From assembly GCF_009728935.1 (NCBI RefSeq), contig NZ_CP034235.1, positions 272,501-336,500 of the forward strand: 64,000 nt of DNA. The letters are read 5' to 3'. Every line of letters starts with the position of its first letter. The first letter of the stretch is position 1. The position numbers and the translations under genes were made by a program. The notes under the pieces were generated by a model. That model saw only the letters and a list, made by a program, of their open reading frames with translations. It made no database searches and was not told the origin of the DNA. Positions 44,306 through 53,971 of this stretch are shown piece by piece. This DNA is from Paenibacillus psychroresistens. GTDB taxonomy: Bacteria; Bacillota; Bacilli; Paenibacillales; NBRC-103111.

Positions 44306-45721
44306 ATGGCCTTAATTCATAAAGTAGATCAAATAATTAAAGATGAGCATTTGCTGGATGTGGAGGATAGCATCGTTGTCGCTGTGTCAGGCGGACCTGA
44401 TTCGATGGCTTTACTGCATATCCTTTTTTTGCTTGCAGAAGCTAATAAATGGCGGTTGGTCGTGGCTCACGTCAATCATCAATTTCGTGGAGAAGAATCA
44501 GATGGTGAAGCTGAATTTGTGGCAGCGTATGCGCGACAGCTGGGGCTGCCATTTGAAATGGGTGTGATTAATGTCCCCGATTATATTAAAGAAACTAACA
44601 TGAATGGACAAGCTGCTGCAAGGGAGCTAAGATATGATTTTTTGTTAGAAGTAGCTAATAAATATCAGGCAAGACGTATTGCTTTAGCCCATCATGCGGA
44701 TGATCAAGCGGAAACCATTTTGATGCGGATGATACGCGGAACAGGCACTTTAGGATTAACAGGAATCCCGATTAGGCGATGGGTAAAAAATGTGGAACTA
44801 ATTCGTCCGCTTCTACGTATATACAAGTCGGAAGTGCTACAACACTGCGAGCAGCAAGGATTAAGCTTCTGTATGGATAGTAGCAACACACATAATAAAT
44901 ATGTTCGTAATCAAATTCGAAACGAACTGATTCCCTTATTAAAGCAATATAATCCGCAGCTTCCGGAAGCTTTAAATCGTTTGGCGGATGTGATTGGGCT
45001 GGAAGATGATTATCTTAAGCAGGAGGTAGATGCGGCTTATCAGAAGCTAGTCGTCGAAGCAACAAATGGTATACGATTGCCGAGAAGTGGATTTGCCTTA
45101 TTGCACCCAGCTTTACAAAGGCGATTGATTAAATTAATATTAAGCTATCTTGCTCCAAATGCGAGTTCATTCGACTTTTTAACGACAGAAAAAGTACGTT
45201 ATGCTATTACGCAGGATACTCCAACAACTTTATCTTTAAGTTTAGGTGCTAATATTATATTTACAAGAGAGTATGAGCAAATGTACTTTCGACTAACCTC
45301 CACTGTGTCGAGTGGTTATCAGTTTAGCCTTGAATCGGGAGAAGGCAAGATGGAACTTCCCGATGGGATGCTTTTAAGTTACTTTGTATCGGTCTCCAAT
45401 GCTGCCGATAGAAGCCAACCAAAGCTATCTCGTTCGCATGAAACAGCTTATTTTGATTTAGATTTAGTGAATTTCCCCTTAGAAGTACGCAGTCGGCAAG
45501 ATGGAGACCGCATGGAGATCCACGGTTTAAATGGCTCCAAAAAAGTAAAAGATATCTTCATTGATGCTAAACTTCCCCTGCGCCTGCGCAATCAGGTTCC
45601 TCTGATCGTAGATGCAGCGAAGCGAGTTTTATGGATTCCAGGCTTTCGCCGTTCTGTACATGCGATTGCATCATCCACTACAACGCAGTTATTATGTATG
45701 GAGCTTCATAGAACAAAGTAG
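44306..45721 (+). CDS. tilS: tRNA(Ile)-lysidine synthase
   Basis: TilS converts C34 of tRNA-Ile(CAU) to lysidine so that it reads AUA. The PP-loop SGGPDS is at residues 28-33, with HHADDQAET near residue 129 and the C-terminal domain near residues 385-470. The ATG at 44306 is preferred because AAGGGA precedes it; an earlier ATG overlaps the yabT stop and lacks a site. The 471-residue length is normal. hpt and ftsH follow as in Bacillus. Confidence 0.94.
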   Translation: MALIHKVDQIIKDEHLLDVEDSIVVAVSGGPDSMALLHILFLLAEANKWRLVVAHVNHQFRGEESDGEAEFVAAYARQLGLPFEMGVINVPDYIKETNMNGQAAARELRYDFLLEVANKYQARRIALAHHADDQAETILMRMIRGTGTLGLTGIPIRRWVKNVELIRPLLRIYKSEVLQHCEQQGLSFCMDSSNTHNKYVRNQIRNELIPLLKQYNPQLPEALNRLADVIGLEDDYLKQEVDAAYQKLVVEATNGIRLPRSGFALLHPALQRRLIKLILSYLAPNASSFDFLTTEKVRYAITQDTPTTLSLSLGANIIFTREYEQMYFRLTSTVSSGYQFSLESGEGKMELPDGMLLSYFVSVSNAADRSQPKLSRSHETAYFDLDLVNFPLEVRSRQDGDRMEIHGLNGSKKVKDIFIDAKLPLRLRNQVPLIVDAAKRVLWIPGFRRSVHAIASSTTTQLLCMELHRTK

Positions 45722-45730
45722 GAGGCGTCA

Positions 45731-46273
45731 TTGTTGCATAAAGACATTCAAGAAATACTGTTCACAGAAGAAGAAATTCAATTAAAGGTCAAGGAGCTAG
45801 GGAAACAAATCACAGCTGACTATGCAGGACGTAACTTACTCGTCATTTGCGTACTCAAAGGTGCATTTATTTTCATGGCAGATTTAGTTAAAGCGATGGA
45901 TATTCCGCTTGAAATTGATTTTATGGCAGTGTCTAGTTATGGAGTAACAACCAAATCTTCAGGCGTTGTGAAAATTATCAAGGACTTGGATATTCCAGTT
46001 GAAGGTCGCGATGTGATGATTGTTGAAGACATCATCGACAGCGGGTTAACGCTTAGCTACCTAATCGACGTATTAGAGAGAAGAAATGCACTTTCTATTG
46101 CTGTTGTAACTTTATTTGATAAACCAGCTAGAAGAACAGTCGATCTTGAACCGGATTATAAAGGATATACACTGCCGGATGCTTTTGTGGTCGGCTATGG
46201 ATTAGATTATGCTGAGAAGTATCGGAACCTTCCATACATCGGTATTTTAAAAGAAAAAGTGTATTCAAACTAA
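45731..46273 (+). CDS. hpt: Hypoxanthine-guanine phosphoribosyltransferase
   Basis: Hpt salvages hypoxanthine and guanine with PRPP to IMP and GMP. The 180-residue protein has the PRPP loop MIVEDIIDSGLTL near residue 97 and the SSYG flexible loop near residue 60. Two adjacent TTG codons are possible starts, 45731 and 45734, both served by GGAGG. It lies between tilS and ftsH, the conserved order. Confidence 0.95.
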   Translation: MLHKDIQEILFTEEEIQLKVKELGKQITADYAGRNLLVICVLKGAFIFMADLVKAMDIPLEIDFMAVSSYGVTTKSSGVVKIIKDLDIPVEGRDVMIVEDIIDSGLTLSYLIDVLERRNALSIAVVTLFDKPARRTVDLEPDYKGYTLPDAFVVGYGLDYAEKYRNLPYIGILKEKVYSN

Positions 46274-46303
46274 CGAAGCGCGCCGCTTGAGAGGGGGTAG
46301 AGG

Positions 46304-48337
46304 ATGAACCGTGTCCTCCGCAATACTGGGTTTTATCTACTTATTTTTTTAGTTGTGATTGGAATCGTCAAGTTCATTAGCAGTCAGAATGAAGCTGAAA
46401 CAGTGCTTCCTTATAGTGAGTTCCGTATTCAACTTGCTGAGTCAGCAACAGCTACATCGCCAGACAAGAAAATCCATAAAGTTGTTGTTAAATTTGAAGG
46501 CTATACTTATTTAGTAAAAGGGGAATATGATTCTGGAAAGGTTTTTAAATCCCGGTTACCCTTTACAGATAAGGTTTTTGATATCCTAGACGAGAGTAAA
46601 ATCGAAATCATTGATGTTGAGAAAATGGCTGGCGATAGCATCTGGATTTCTTTCCTTACTTCGATCATTCCGTTCGTCATTATTTTCATCCTGTTCTTCT
46701 TCTTATTGAACCAAGCACAGGGCGGCGGCGGTAAAGTGATGAATTTCGGCAAAAGCCGAGCCAGACTTTACAATGAAGAAAAGAAGAAAGTCACCTTCGA
46801 GGATGTAGCGGGAGCAGATGAGGAGAAACAAGAGCTTATTGAAGTTGTTGAATTCCTCAAGGATCCACGTAAATTCGCAGCAGTTGGTGCAAGAATTCCT
46901 AAAGGGGTCTTGCTAGTCGGTCCTCCAGGTACAGGTAAAACCTTGCTAGCACGTGCTGTAGCAGGAGAAGCTGGCGTACCATTCTTTAGTATAAGCGGTT
47001 CTGACTTTGTGGAAATGTTCGTTGGTGTGGGAGCTTCTCGTGTTCGTGATCTATTCGAGAATGCTAAGAAGAATGCACCTTGTATTATCTTCATCGATGA
47101 AATTGATGCGGTTGGCCGTCAACGTGGCGCAGGTTTAGGTGGTGGACATGATGAACGTGAGCAAACGCTCAATCAATTGCTAGTTGAGATGGATGGATTT
47201 GGCGCTAATGAAGGTATCATTATTGTCGCTGCTACTAACCGTCCAGATATTCTAGATCCGGCTTTGCTTCGTCCAGGTCGTTTCGACAGACAAATTACTG
47301 TAGATCGTCCAGATGTTAAAGGACGTGAAGCTGTTCTTAAGGTACATGCACGCAACAAGCCATTTGCTAAAGATGTGAAGCTTGATACATTAGCTCGTTA
47401 CACCATTGGATTTACAGGTGCGGATTTGGAAAACCTTCTAAATGAAGCAGCTCTTATCGCAGCAAGAAGAAGCCGCAAGGATATATCGATGAGCGAGGTT
47501 GAAGAAGCTTTTGACCGCATAATTGTGGGGACTCAGAAGAAGAGCCGTGTTGTTAGCGATCGTGATAAGAAGACAGTGGCCTTTCATGAAGCGGGTCATG
47601 CGATTATTGGTTATCACGAAAGAAACGCACACATGGTGCACAAGGTTACTATTGTCCCAAGAGGCCGCGCAGGCGGATATGTGATGATGCTTCCTAAAGA
47701 CAGTGAAGATCCTTTAGTAGTGACTAAGTCAGAGTTGTTAGATACGGTTACTGGTTTATTGGGCGGTCGTGTTTCTGAGGAACTATTCATTGGTGAAATC
47801 GGTACAGGCGCACATGATGACTTCCGTAAAGCTACAGCTATTGTACGTAGAATGATTGTTGAATATGGAATGAGCGATAAGCTTGGACCTATGCAATTCG
47901 GTCAAGCGCAGCAAGGCCAAGTTTTCTTGGGACGTGATTTCGGACATGAGCAGAACTACAGTGATGCGATTGCATTTGAAATTGACCAAGAAATGCAAGT
48001 CATAACACGTGCTTGTTACGAACGTGCTAGAGAAATTCTGACTAAGTATGCGGACCAAGTAGCGCTGATTGCCAACACTTTGTTGGTAAGAGAAACTTTG
48101 GATAAAGATCAAATCGTTCAGTTGATCGAAACAGGCAGCTTAGATGCATTGGATAGCGCAAAAGCAGCTTTATTAGCTGCTGATCCTGTGAAAGAAGATG
48201 AGCCTAAAGTGACCATTCAAAGCCAAGATCAACAGGCGGATGCGAACAAGCTTGAATTCGAGCGGGAAAAGAAAGATGAGAACGAAGCTAAGGACGAGAA
48301 AGGTCCTAAAGACGATAAAGATCCAACCGAAGCTTAA
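46304..48337 (+). CDS. ftsH: ATP-dependent zinc metalloprotease FtsH
   Basis: FtsH extracts and degrades membrane and regulatory proteins; in B. subtilis it is needed for sporulation. The 677-residue protein has membrane segments near residues 7-24 and 110-132, Walker A GPPGTGKT near residue 206, Walker B IIFIDEID near residue 263, the second region of homology near 320 and the zinc site HEAGH near residue 427. The last 50 residues are a highly charged tail rich in Lys, Asp and Glu. A GAGGGGGT site lies before the ATG, and a terminator follows. Confidence 0.97.
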   Translation: MNRVLRNTGFYLLIFLVVIGIVKFISSQNEAETVLPYSEFRIQLAESATATSPDKKIHKVVVKFEGYTYLVKGEYDSGKVFKSRLPFTDKVFDILDESKIEIIDVEKMAGDSIWISFLTSIIPFVIIFILFFFLLNQAQGGGGKVMNFGKSRARLYNEEKKKVTFEDVAGADEEKQELIEVVEFLKDPRKFAAVGARIPKGVLLVGPPGTGKTLLARAVAGEAGVPFFSISGSDFVEMFVGVGASRVRDLFENAKKNAPCIIFIDEIDAVGRQRGAGLGGGHDEREQTLNQLLVEMDGFGANEGIIIVAATNRPDILDPALLRPGRFDRQITVDRPDVKGREAVLKVHARNKPFAKDVKLDTLARYTIGFTGADLENLLNEAALIAARRSRKDISMSEVEEAFDRIIVGTQKKSRVVSDRDKKTVAFHEAGHAIIGYHERNAHMVHKVTIVPRGRAGGYVMMLPKDSEDPLVVTKSELLDTVTGLLGGRVSEELFIGEIGTGAHDDFRKATAIVRRMIVEYGMSDKLGPMQFGQAQQGQVFLGRDFGHEQNYSDAIAFEIDQEMQVITRACYERAREILTKYADQVALIANTLLVRETLDKDQIVQLIETGSLDALDSAKAALLAADPVKEDEPKVTIQSQDQQADANKLEFEREKKDENEAKDEKGPKDDKDPTEA

Positions 48338-48353
48338 TAAGCCTTCCAATACG

Positions 48354-48388
48354 ATCCGGCTAACACGATTCTGTGTGGCCGGATTTTA
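48354..48388 (+). terminator. Terminator after ftsH
   Basis: ATCCGGC pairs with GCCGGAT, continued by ACAC with GTGT around a short loop, then TTTT. Confidence 0.78.
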
Positions 48389-48440
48389 GCTGCCTACCAC
48401 TTTTCTAAGAATGAAGTGAAGGGGGAGCTTTAGAATAAAG

Positions 48441-48648
48441 CTCACTTAGTCGAAGTAAAACGGTTGAGAAACCAAAAGTGGAAGATTTACATGTTGAGTG
48501 GAAAGTTTACGTGCCGCCTTTGAATATTGCATCGTTACCACTTGTTTTATTTCAATAAAAAAGGATGCAATTTCAAGAGCGGCTGGAACCAACATGTAGA
48601 TCTGCAACGATCTAAAATTTCTCAACGGTTAATCACTCGAAGAGTGAG
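48441..48648. mobile_element. Possible small inverted-repeat element between ftsH and nadA
   Basis: The left end (48441-48471) begins CTCACT and ends GTTGAGAAA. The right end (48618-48648), read in reverse complement, also begins CTCACT and ends GTTGAGAAA at exactly the same spacing; 19 of 31 positions agree. No gene lies between. Inside is a 20-base tandem duplication at 48477-48516 (AGTGGAAGATTTACATG, then AGTGGAAAGTTTACGTG). It may be a decayed MITE; no target duplication is evident. Confidence 0.35.
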
Positions 48649-48745
48649 ATTGTTCTTAGTTCAACAAATCCAGCTATATAAATTTCTTATAGCTCCCCCA
48701 TAACATTCTAATGAAATCCGGCTTTCTTATGAAAAATGAAAGTGG

Positions 48746-48751
48746 TATAAT
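48746..48751 (+). promoter_or_regulatory. Probable -10 element of the nad operon
   Basis: TATAAT lies 32 bases before the chosen nadA start. The matching -35 region is poor (TTTCTT at 17-base spacing), so activation or another factor may be needed. Confidence 0.4.
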
Positions 48752-48783
48752 GAGTGTCAATGCTCAGAGAGGAGTGGATTTGT

Positions 48784-49722
48784 TTGGAAGCCTTAGCACT
48801 GGAAAGAAAAGCTGAACAAAATCGGGAGCTGAAAGAGCGCATTCTGCAACTTAAGAAGGAACGAAATGCCATCATTTTAGCTCATTATTATCAACGAGAT
48901 GAAATCCAGGATATTGCTGATTTTCGCGGTGATTCCTTTCTATTAGCACAAAAAGCAGCAACGACAGATGCAGATGTGATTGTTTTCTGTGGGGTTCATT
49001 TTATGGGAGAAAGCGCAAAGATTCTCGCCCCTAATAAGATGGTACTAATTCCGGACGAACGTGCGGGATGCCCTATGGCTGACATGGTAAATGTAGATGG
49101 GTTGCGCGCACTGAAGAAGAAACACCCGAACGCAAAGGTTGTTGCTTATATTAATACTTCGGCAGAAGTTAAATCCGAAACGGATATATGCTGTACCTCT
49201 GCTAATGCAATTAAAGTAGTGGAGTCTGTGGATTCGGATGAAGTGATTTGGGTTCCAGATAAGAATTTGGGCGATTACGTTCAGAAATTCACTAAAAAGA
49301 AGATGATTCTCTGGGAAGGTTATTGCAATACTCACGACATGCTTACAGTTAAGGATGTTGCTGAAATGAGAGCACAATACCCGAACGCAGAATTTGTGGT
49401 TCATCCAGAATGCCGCCCTGAAGTGGTTAAGCTAGGTGACTTCGTGGGAAGTACTACCGGGATTCTCAAGTATTGCAAGGAATCACCTTGCCAAGAGTTT
49501 ATCGTTGGTACGGAAGACGGAACTGGTTTTCAATTGCGTCAAGACAGCCCGAATAAACAATTTCACTTTGCGACCAAATACTTGGTCTGTCCCAATATGA
49601 AGGTCAATAACTTGAAGAAAGTGGCGAAATGCTTGGAAACCCTCTCGCCGCAAATTTATGTACCACCGCACGTTGCAGATCAAGCTAGAGCATCTTTAGA
49701 GCGCATGTTACTTGTGAAGTAA
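48784..49722 (+). CDS. nadA: Quinolinate synthase A
   Basis: NadA condenses iminoaspartate with dihydroxyacetone phosphate to quinolinate, using a 4Fe-4S cluster. The probable ligands are C96 (AGCPMAD), C181 (GYCNTHD) and C269 (CPNMKVN), spaced as in known NadA proteins. The TTG at 48784 is preferred because GAGAGGAG lies nine bases upstream; in-frame GTG and ATG codons before it lack a site. The length is 312 residues. It begins nadA-nadB-nadC, which provides NAD precursor; B. subtilis has these genes elsewhere, in a different order. Confidence 0.92.
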   Translation: MEALALERKAEQNRELKERILQLKKERNAIILAHYYQRDEIQDIADFRGDSFLLAQKAATTDADVIVFCGVHFMGESAKILAPNKMVLIPDERAGCPMADMVNVDGLRALKKKHPNAKVVAYINTSAEVKSETDICCTSANAIKVVESVDSDEVIWVPDKNLGDYVQKFTKKKMILWEGYCNTHDMLTVKDVAEMRAQYPNAEFVVHPECRPEVVKLGDFVGSTTGILKYCKESPCQEFIVGTEDGTGFQLRQDSPNKQFHFATKYLVCPNMKVNNLKKVAKCLETLSPQIYVPPHVADQARASLERMLLVK

Positions 49723-49736
49723 CATGCGTTATTTTT
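49702..49736 (+). terminator. Hairpin with T-run overlapping the nadA stop codon
   Basis: CGCATGTTACTT pairs perfectly with AAGTAACATGCG around GTG, followed by a T-rich tract. The stop codon TAA lies in the 3' arm. It could end or reduce transcription between nadA and nadB, 34 bases before the nadB start. Confidence 0.7.
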
Positions 49737-49769
49737 CAACTTATAAGAGAGAATAATAGAAAATGGTGA

Positions 49770-51389
49770 ATGCATTTGATTCCACGTTATTTATCCGATA
49801 TTGATTTTAAAGAAACCCCGCGTGTTTATGCCGATGTTATCGTTATCGGTGTAGGCATTGCCGGGTTATTTACCGCCATTCGTGCTGCGGAAACCAAGAA
49901 AGTATTAATGATTACCAAAAAATCATTGTTAGAAAGCAATACGCGATATGCACAAGGCGGGATCGCTGCCGTTATTTCTGACGAGGATTCCTTTGCGTAT
50001 CACCGACAAGATACACTAATTGCTGGCGCTGGCTTATGTTCCCACGATGCCGTTGAAATTTTGGTTCACGAAGGACCAGAGTGTGTTCGAGAGCTGATTC
50101 GAATGGGTACCCAATTTGATTTTGAGAATGGTGAGCTTGCTTTAACGAAAGAAGGGGCACACAGCCAACGTCGAATTCTGCATGCGCATGGAGATGCAAC
50201 CGGCTTTGAAATTGTGCGTGCTTTATCCGAGAAAGCTATGCTGCATCCGAATATTGAGGTTTGGGATGATCATTTTGTTATCGATTTAATTACGCAGGAT
50301 AATGATTGTTATGGAGCTTTGGTGCAGAAGCCAGATGGTACTAAGGTGCTTGCCTTAGGCGATGCGACCATTCTATGTTCAGGCGGAGCTGGGCAGCTAT
50401 ACAGATATACAACTAATCCAGAAATCGCGACTGCAGATGGGATATCCATAGCTTATCGGGCAGGAGCGGAAATTCGCGATGTTGAATTTATTCAATTCCA
50501 CCCTACGGTATTGTGTTATCCAGGTGCGCCGCGGTTTTTGATTTCTGAAGCAGTTCGCGGGGAAGGCGCTGTACTGCGCAACATTAAAGGCGAGCGGTTT
50601 ATGGATCGTTACCACCCGCAGCTGGAGCTTGCTCCACGTGATGTTGTTGCCCTTGCAATTGTTTCCGAGATGGAGCTTACCAAATCTACATTTATTTACA
50701 TAGATATTACACATGAATCAGCAGAAAAGATAAAGCATCGTTTTCCGACTATTTATGAGCAATGTCTGAAATATGGTCTCGATTTAACTACAGACTGGGT
50801 TCCAGTCGCTCCTGCTGCTCATTATATGATGGGTGGAGTAAAAACGGGCCTACATGGAGAAACTTCGGTTAATCGCTTGTATGCATGCGGCGAAGTATCA
50901 TCCACGGGTGTTCACGGGGCAAATCGCCTTGCGAGCAATTCGTTATCAGAAGCGATCGTATTCGGACGAAGAATTATTGACGAAATCGCTAAGCTGGATC
51001 CTGTTGGGCAAACGCCAGAGTTTAGTTCAACAACACATCGATTAGAGCAGCTTAAACAGCCGATTGTTGAAAAACGCTTAAAGCTGCAAAAAATTATGCT
51101 GCGCTATGCTGGATTGGTCCGCACTGCAAAAGGTTTGGAAAAAGGCCATGAAGAGCTGTGTCGCCAGCTACAAATTTTTGAATCTATCCTAACGAAACGT
51201 GAAGAATATGAATTTGCTAACCTGCTGACATGCGCTATGTTGACGATGCAGGCTGCACTTAGGCGTGAAGAAAGCCGCGGCGGTCACTTCCGGATAGATT
51301 TCCCGGAAAGAGATGACTTGGTTTGGCGTAAACATATTGTATTTAACCGTGAGCACGGTGTTATAGAGGAGCACATTGATGATGTATGA
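49770..51389 (+). CDS. nadB: L-aspartate oxidase
   Basis: NadB oxidises L-aspartate to iminoaspartate, the substrate of NadA. The 539-residue flavoprotein has an FAD-binding segment ADVIVIGVGIAGLFTAIRA near residue 22, RYAQGGIAAV near residue 58 and HGANRLASNSLSEA near residue 380. The ribosome-binding site is weak: GGTGA precedes both the ATG and a TTG two codons later, so the start is uncertain by six bases. It overlaps nadC by 11 bases. Confidence 0.93.
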   Translation: MHLIPRYLSDIDFKETPRVYADVIVIGVGIAGLFTAIRAAETKKVLMITKKSLLESNTRYAQGGIAAVISDEDSFAYHRQDTLIAGAGLCSHDAVEILVHEGPECVRELIRMGTQFDFENGELALTKEGAHSQRRILHAHGDATGFEIVRALSEKAMLHPNIEVWDDHFVIDLITQDNDCYGALVQKPDGTKVLALGDATILCSGGAGQLYRYTTNPEIATADGISIAYRAGAEIRDVEFIQFHPTVLCYPGAPRFLISEAVRGEGAVLRNIKGERFMDRYHPQLELAPRDVVALAIVSEMELTKSTFIYIDITHESAEKIKHRFPTIYEQCLKYGLDLTTDWVPVAPAAHYMMGGVKTGLHGETSVNRLYACGEVSSTGVHGANRLASNSLSEAIVFGRRIIDEIAKLDPVGQTPEFSSTTHRLEQLKQPIVEKRLKLQKIMLRYAGLVRTAKGLEKGHEELCRQLQIFESILTKREEYEFANLLTCAMLTMQAALRREESRGGHFRIDFPERDDLVWRKHIVFNREHGVIEEHIDDV

Positions 51390-52251
51390 ATTAAATCGTT
51401 CTGCCATTCAACAATCCATTCGTCTTTGGTTGGAAGAAGATATCGGTAATGGGGATATCACAAGCTTAACAACCATACCATCCGACCAGCAATCGAAAGC
51501 TATCATACATGTTAAAGAATCGGGAATTCTCGCGGGCTTGCCTGTGGCAGAGGCTGTATTCGGAGTGGTTGACCCTGGCTTGAAGTTTACAGCGAAAGTA
51601 CAAGAAGGCAGCTTTGTCGAAAAAGGAACTATCATAGCAGAAGTTCAAGGAAATACACGAAGCATCTTGCTAGGCGAGCGGTTAGCGCTTAATTTAATGC
51701 AGCGTCTTTCTGGCATTGCAACAAGAACACATCAGTATGTGGACGCAATAAAGGATTACAAGGTGAGACTAGTCGACACTCGCAAAACAACACCTGGACA
51801 CCGCTTGTTAGAGAAATATGCGGTCCGTGTAGGTGGAGGCCATAATCATCGTTTTGGTTTATATGATGCCGTTATGATCAAAGATAACCATATTAAAGGT
51901 TCAGGCGGGATTGCCATTGCTATTGAGGCTGCGAGGAATTCCATTCCCCATACGATGAAAATTGAAATTGAAGTCGAAAGCTTTGAGCAATTGCATGAAG
52001 CTTTAAATGCAGGGCCAGATATTATTATGTTGGATAATATGCTGCCAGAGGACATGCGCCAAGCAGTAGATATCATTAAAAATAAAGCTCCGCATATTCT
52101 TGTAGAAGCTTCGGGTACAGTTACCTTGGAGACCATTCAAGCTATTGCAGCATCAGGTGTGGATATTATATCAGTAGGTAGGTTAACCTATTCTGTTCAT
52201 GCATTAGACATTAGTTTAGATTTGAATGAACAGAAGGTGACACAACGATGA
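51379..52251 (+). CDS. nadC: Nicotinate-nucleotide pyrophosphorylase (quinolinate phosphoribosyltransferase)
   Basis: NadC joins quinolinate and PRPP to nicotinate mononucleotide. Motifs: [11 protein letters not shown] near residue 20, [14 protein letters not shown] near residue 105, [10 protein letters not shown] near residue 133 and the C-terminal [18 protein letters not shown] lies seven bases before the ATG at 51379; a second ATG directly follows. The start lies inside nadB and the end overlaps coaX by four bases, so the three are coupled. Confidence 0.95.
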   Translation: MMYELNRSAIQQSIRLWLEEDIGNGDITSLTTIPSDQQSKAIIHVKESGILAGLPVAEAVFGVVDPGLKFTAKVQEGSFVEKGTIIAEVQGNTRSILLGERLALNLMQRLSGIATRTHQYVDAIKDYKVRLVDTRKTTPGHRLLEKYAVRVGGGHNHRFGLYDAVMIKDNHIKGSGGIAIAIEAARNSIPHTMKIEIEVESFEQLHEALNAGPDIIMLDNMLPEDMRQAVDIIKNKAPHILVEASGTVTLETIQAIAASGVDIISVGRLTYSVHALDISLDLNEQKVTQR

Positions 52252-53015
52252 TTTTTGTTGTAGATGTTGGTAACACGAACATTGTTTTAGGTGTCTATAA
52301 AGGTAAGGACCTTCTGCATCACTGGCGCCTAAGCACGAACCGTTCAGCAACTACGGATGAATATGGAATTATGATCTTTAATTTGTTTCAGATAGCTGGG
52401 ATTCGTGTAGATGAGATTGAAGGTGTGATTATCTCTTCCGTGGTGCCGCCTCTCATGTTTACGTTGGAGCGAGTGAGTACTAAATATTTAAAGAAAACCC
52501 CTTTGATTGTTGGGCCTGGGATCAAAACAGGCTTAAACATAAGAATTGAAAATCCTCGTGAAATGGGGGCAGATCGGATTGTAAATGCAATTGCAGGAAT
52601 CGAGCTTTACGGAGCTCCGTTAATTATTGTTGATTTTGGGACGGCTACAACCTTCGATTATATCGATGAAGCGGGTCATTTATTAGGCTGCGCTATTGCA
52701 CCAGGGATTGGAATTTCAATGGAGGCACTTTATCAGCATGCGGCTAAATTGCCACGTATTGACCTCGTGCGACCAAAAACGACAGTAGGCCGTAATACAG
52801 TTACGTCCATGCAAGCAGGCAGTATATTTGGCTTTGCTGGTCAAGCAGATGGAATCGTTGATCGTATGCGTGAAGAATTTGCTTCATCTCCTACCGTTGT
52901 AGCAACAGGCGGTTTGGCAGAGCTTATTTCTTCCGAATCCAAATCCATCCAGATCGTTAATCCTCTTCTGACCTTACAAGGACTACAAATTATATATGAG
53001 CGAAACCAAGCGTGA
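52248..53015 (+). CDS. coaX: Type III pantothenate kinase
   Basis: CoaX phosphorylates pantothenate, the first step of coenzyme A synthesis. The 255-residue protein has the ATP-binding [10 protein letters not shown] at residues 5-14, [11 protein letters not shown] near residue 105 and DFGTATTFD near residue 130. The start overlaps the nadC stop. In B. subtilis coaX directly follows ftsH; here the nad genes have been placed between them. Confidence 0.95.
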   Translation: MIFVVDVGNTNIVLGVYKGKDLLHHWRLSTNRSATTDEYGIMIFNLFQIAGIRVDEIEGVIISSVVPPLMFTLERVSTKYLKKTPLIVGPGIKTGLNIRIENPREMGADRIVNAIAGIELYGAPLIIVDFGTATTFDYIDEAGHLLGCAIAPGIGISMEALYQHAAKLPRIDLVRPKTTVGRNTVTSMQAGSIFGFAGQADGIVDRMREEFASSPTVVATGGLAELISSESKSIQIVNPLLTLQGLQIIYERNQA

Positions 53016-53068
53016 GATTACGGGTATTACTGTAATTGCACATGAATATAAAGAATGCGAGGAATAGG

Positions 53069-53941
53069 ATGAATGATTATTTATTGCGGGCAACTGCTAT
53101 GGAGGGCAAGGTCCGTGCTTTTGCTGTACAAACCACAGCTATAGTCGAAGAGCTAAGGCAACGACATCAAACTTCACCCACAGCAACGGCTGCCCTAGGA
53201 CGAACGGTTTCGGCAGCTTTGATGATGGGAGCTATGCTTAAAGGAAATGATAAGCTAACAATTCAAGTCAAAGGCGACGGTCCATTAGGGCAAATTATGG
53301 TTGATGCTAATGCGAACGGAGAAGTAAGAGGTTATGTTGATCATCCAGAGGCAGAGCTCCCATTGAATGCAGCAGGCAAGATGGATGTAGCAGGTATCGT
53401 AGGTACAGAAGGCTTTATCTATGTCATTAAAGACCAAGGACTTAAAGAAGCTTACCGTGGAAGCACACCGATTATCTCAGGGGAGCTAGCTGAGGATTTT
53501 ACTTATTATTTTGCTAAATCGGAACAAACTCCATCCTGCGTAGCACTTGGTGTGCTAGTGGATATAGATCAAACTGTGAAAGCCTCAGGTGGTTTCATTA
53601 TTCAATTATTGCCTGGAATGACGGATGAAGAGATCACTCAAATGGAACTTGTTTTGGGTCAATTAAAGCCAATCAGTACGTTGCTGGATCAAGGTGCAAC
53701 CTTGGAAGAAGTTTTAACGTCCATCGTTAGTGACGTTGTTATTTGGGATCAAATGGACGTGATATTTAAATGCCAGTGCTCTAGAGAACGGGTAGAGCAG
53801 ACACTGATTAGCTTGGGCATAGGTGAGCTTGAAGCTATTTTGCTGGAAGATGGGAATGCTGAAGTTGTGTGTCAATATTGTAATGAGCCTTATGTATTTG
53901 AGGGAGAGCAGCTGCAAGAGCTAATATCAAAAATATCGTAG
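53069..53941 (+). CDS. hslO: Redox-regulated chaperone Hsp33
   Basis: Hsp33 is activated by oxidation and prevents protein aggregation during oxidative stress. The 290-residue product has the C-terminal redox zinc switch CQC near residues 235-237 and CQYC near residues 268-271. The ATG at 53069 follows GAGGAATAGG and gives the family N-terminus MNDYLLRATA; an earlier in-frame ATG is less likely. It sits between coaX and a foldase gene as in Bacillus. Confidence 0.95.
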   Translation: MNDYLLRATAMEGKVRAFAVQTTAIVEELRQRHQTSPTATAALGRTVSAALMMGAMLKGNDKLTIQVKGDGPLGQIMVDANANGEVRGYVDHPEAELPLNAAGKMDVAGIVGTEGFIYVIKDQGLKEAYRGSTPIISGELAEDFTYYFAKSEQTPSCVALGVLVDIDQTVKASGGFIIQLLPGMTDEEITQMELVLGQLKPISTLLDQGATLEEVLTSIVSDVVIWDQMDVIFKCQCSRERVEQTLISLGIGELEAILLEDGNAEVVCQYCNEPYVFEGEQLQELISKIS

Positions 53942-53971
53942 GAGTGCGCGGAGTAAATAAGGAGAATAGGT

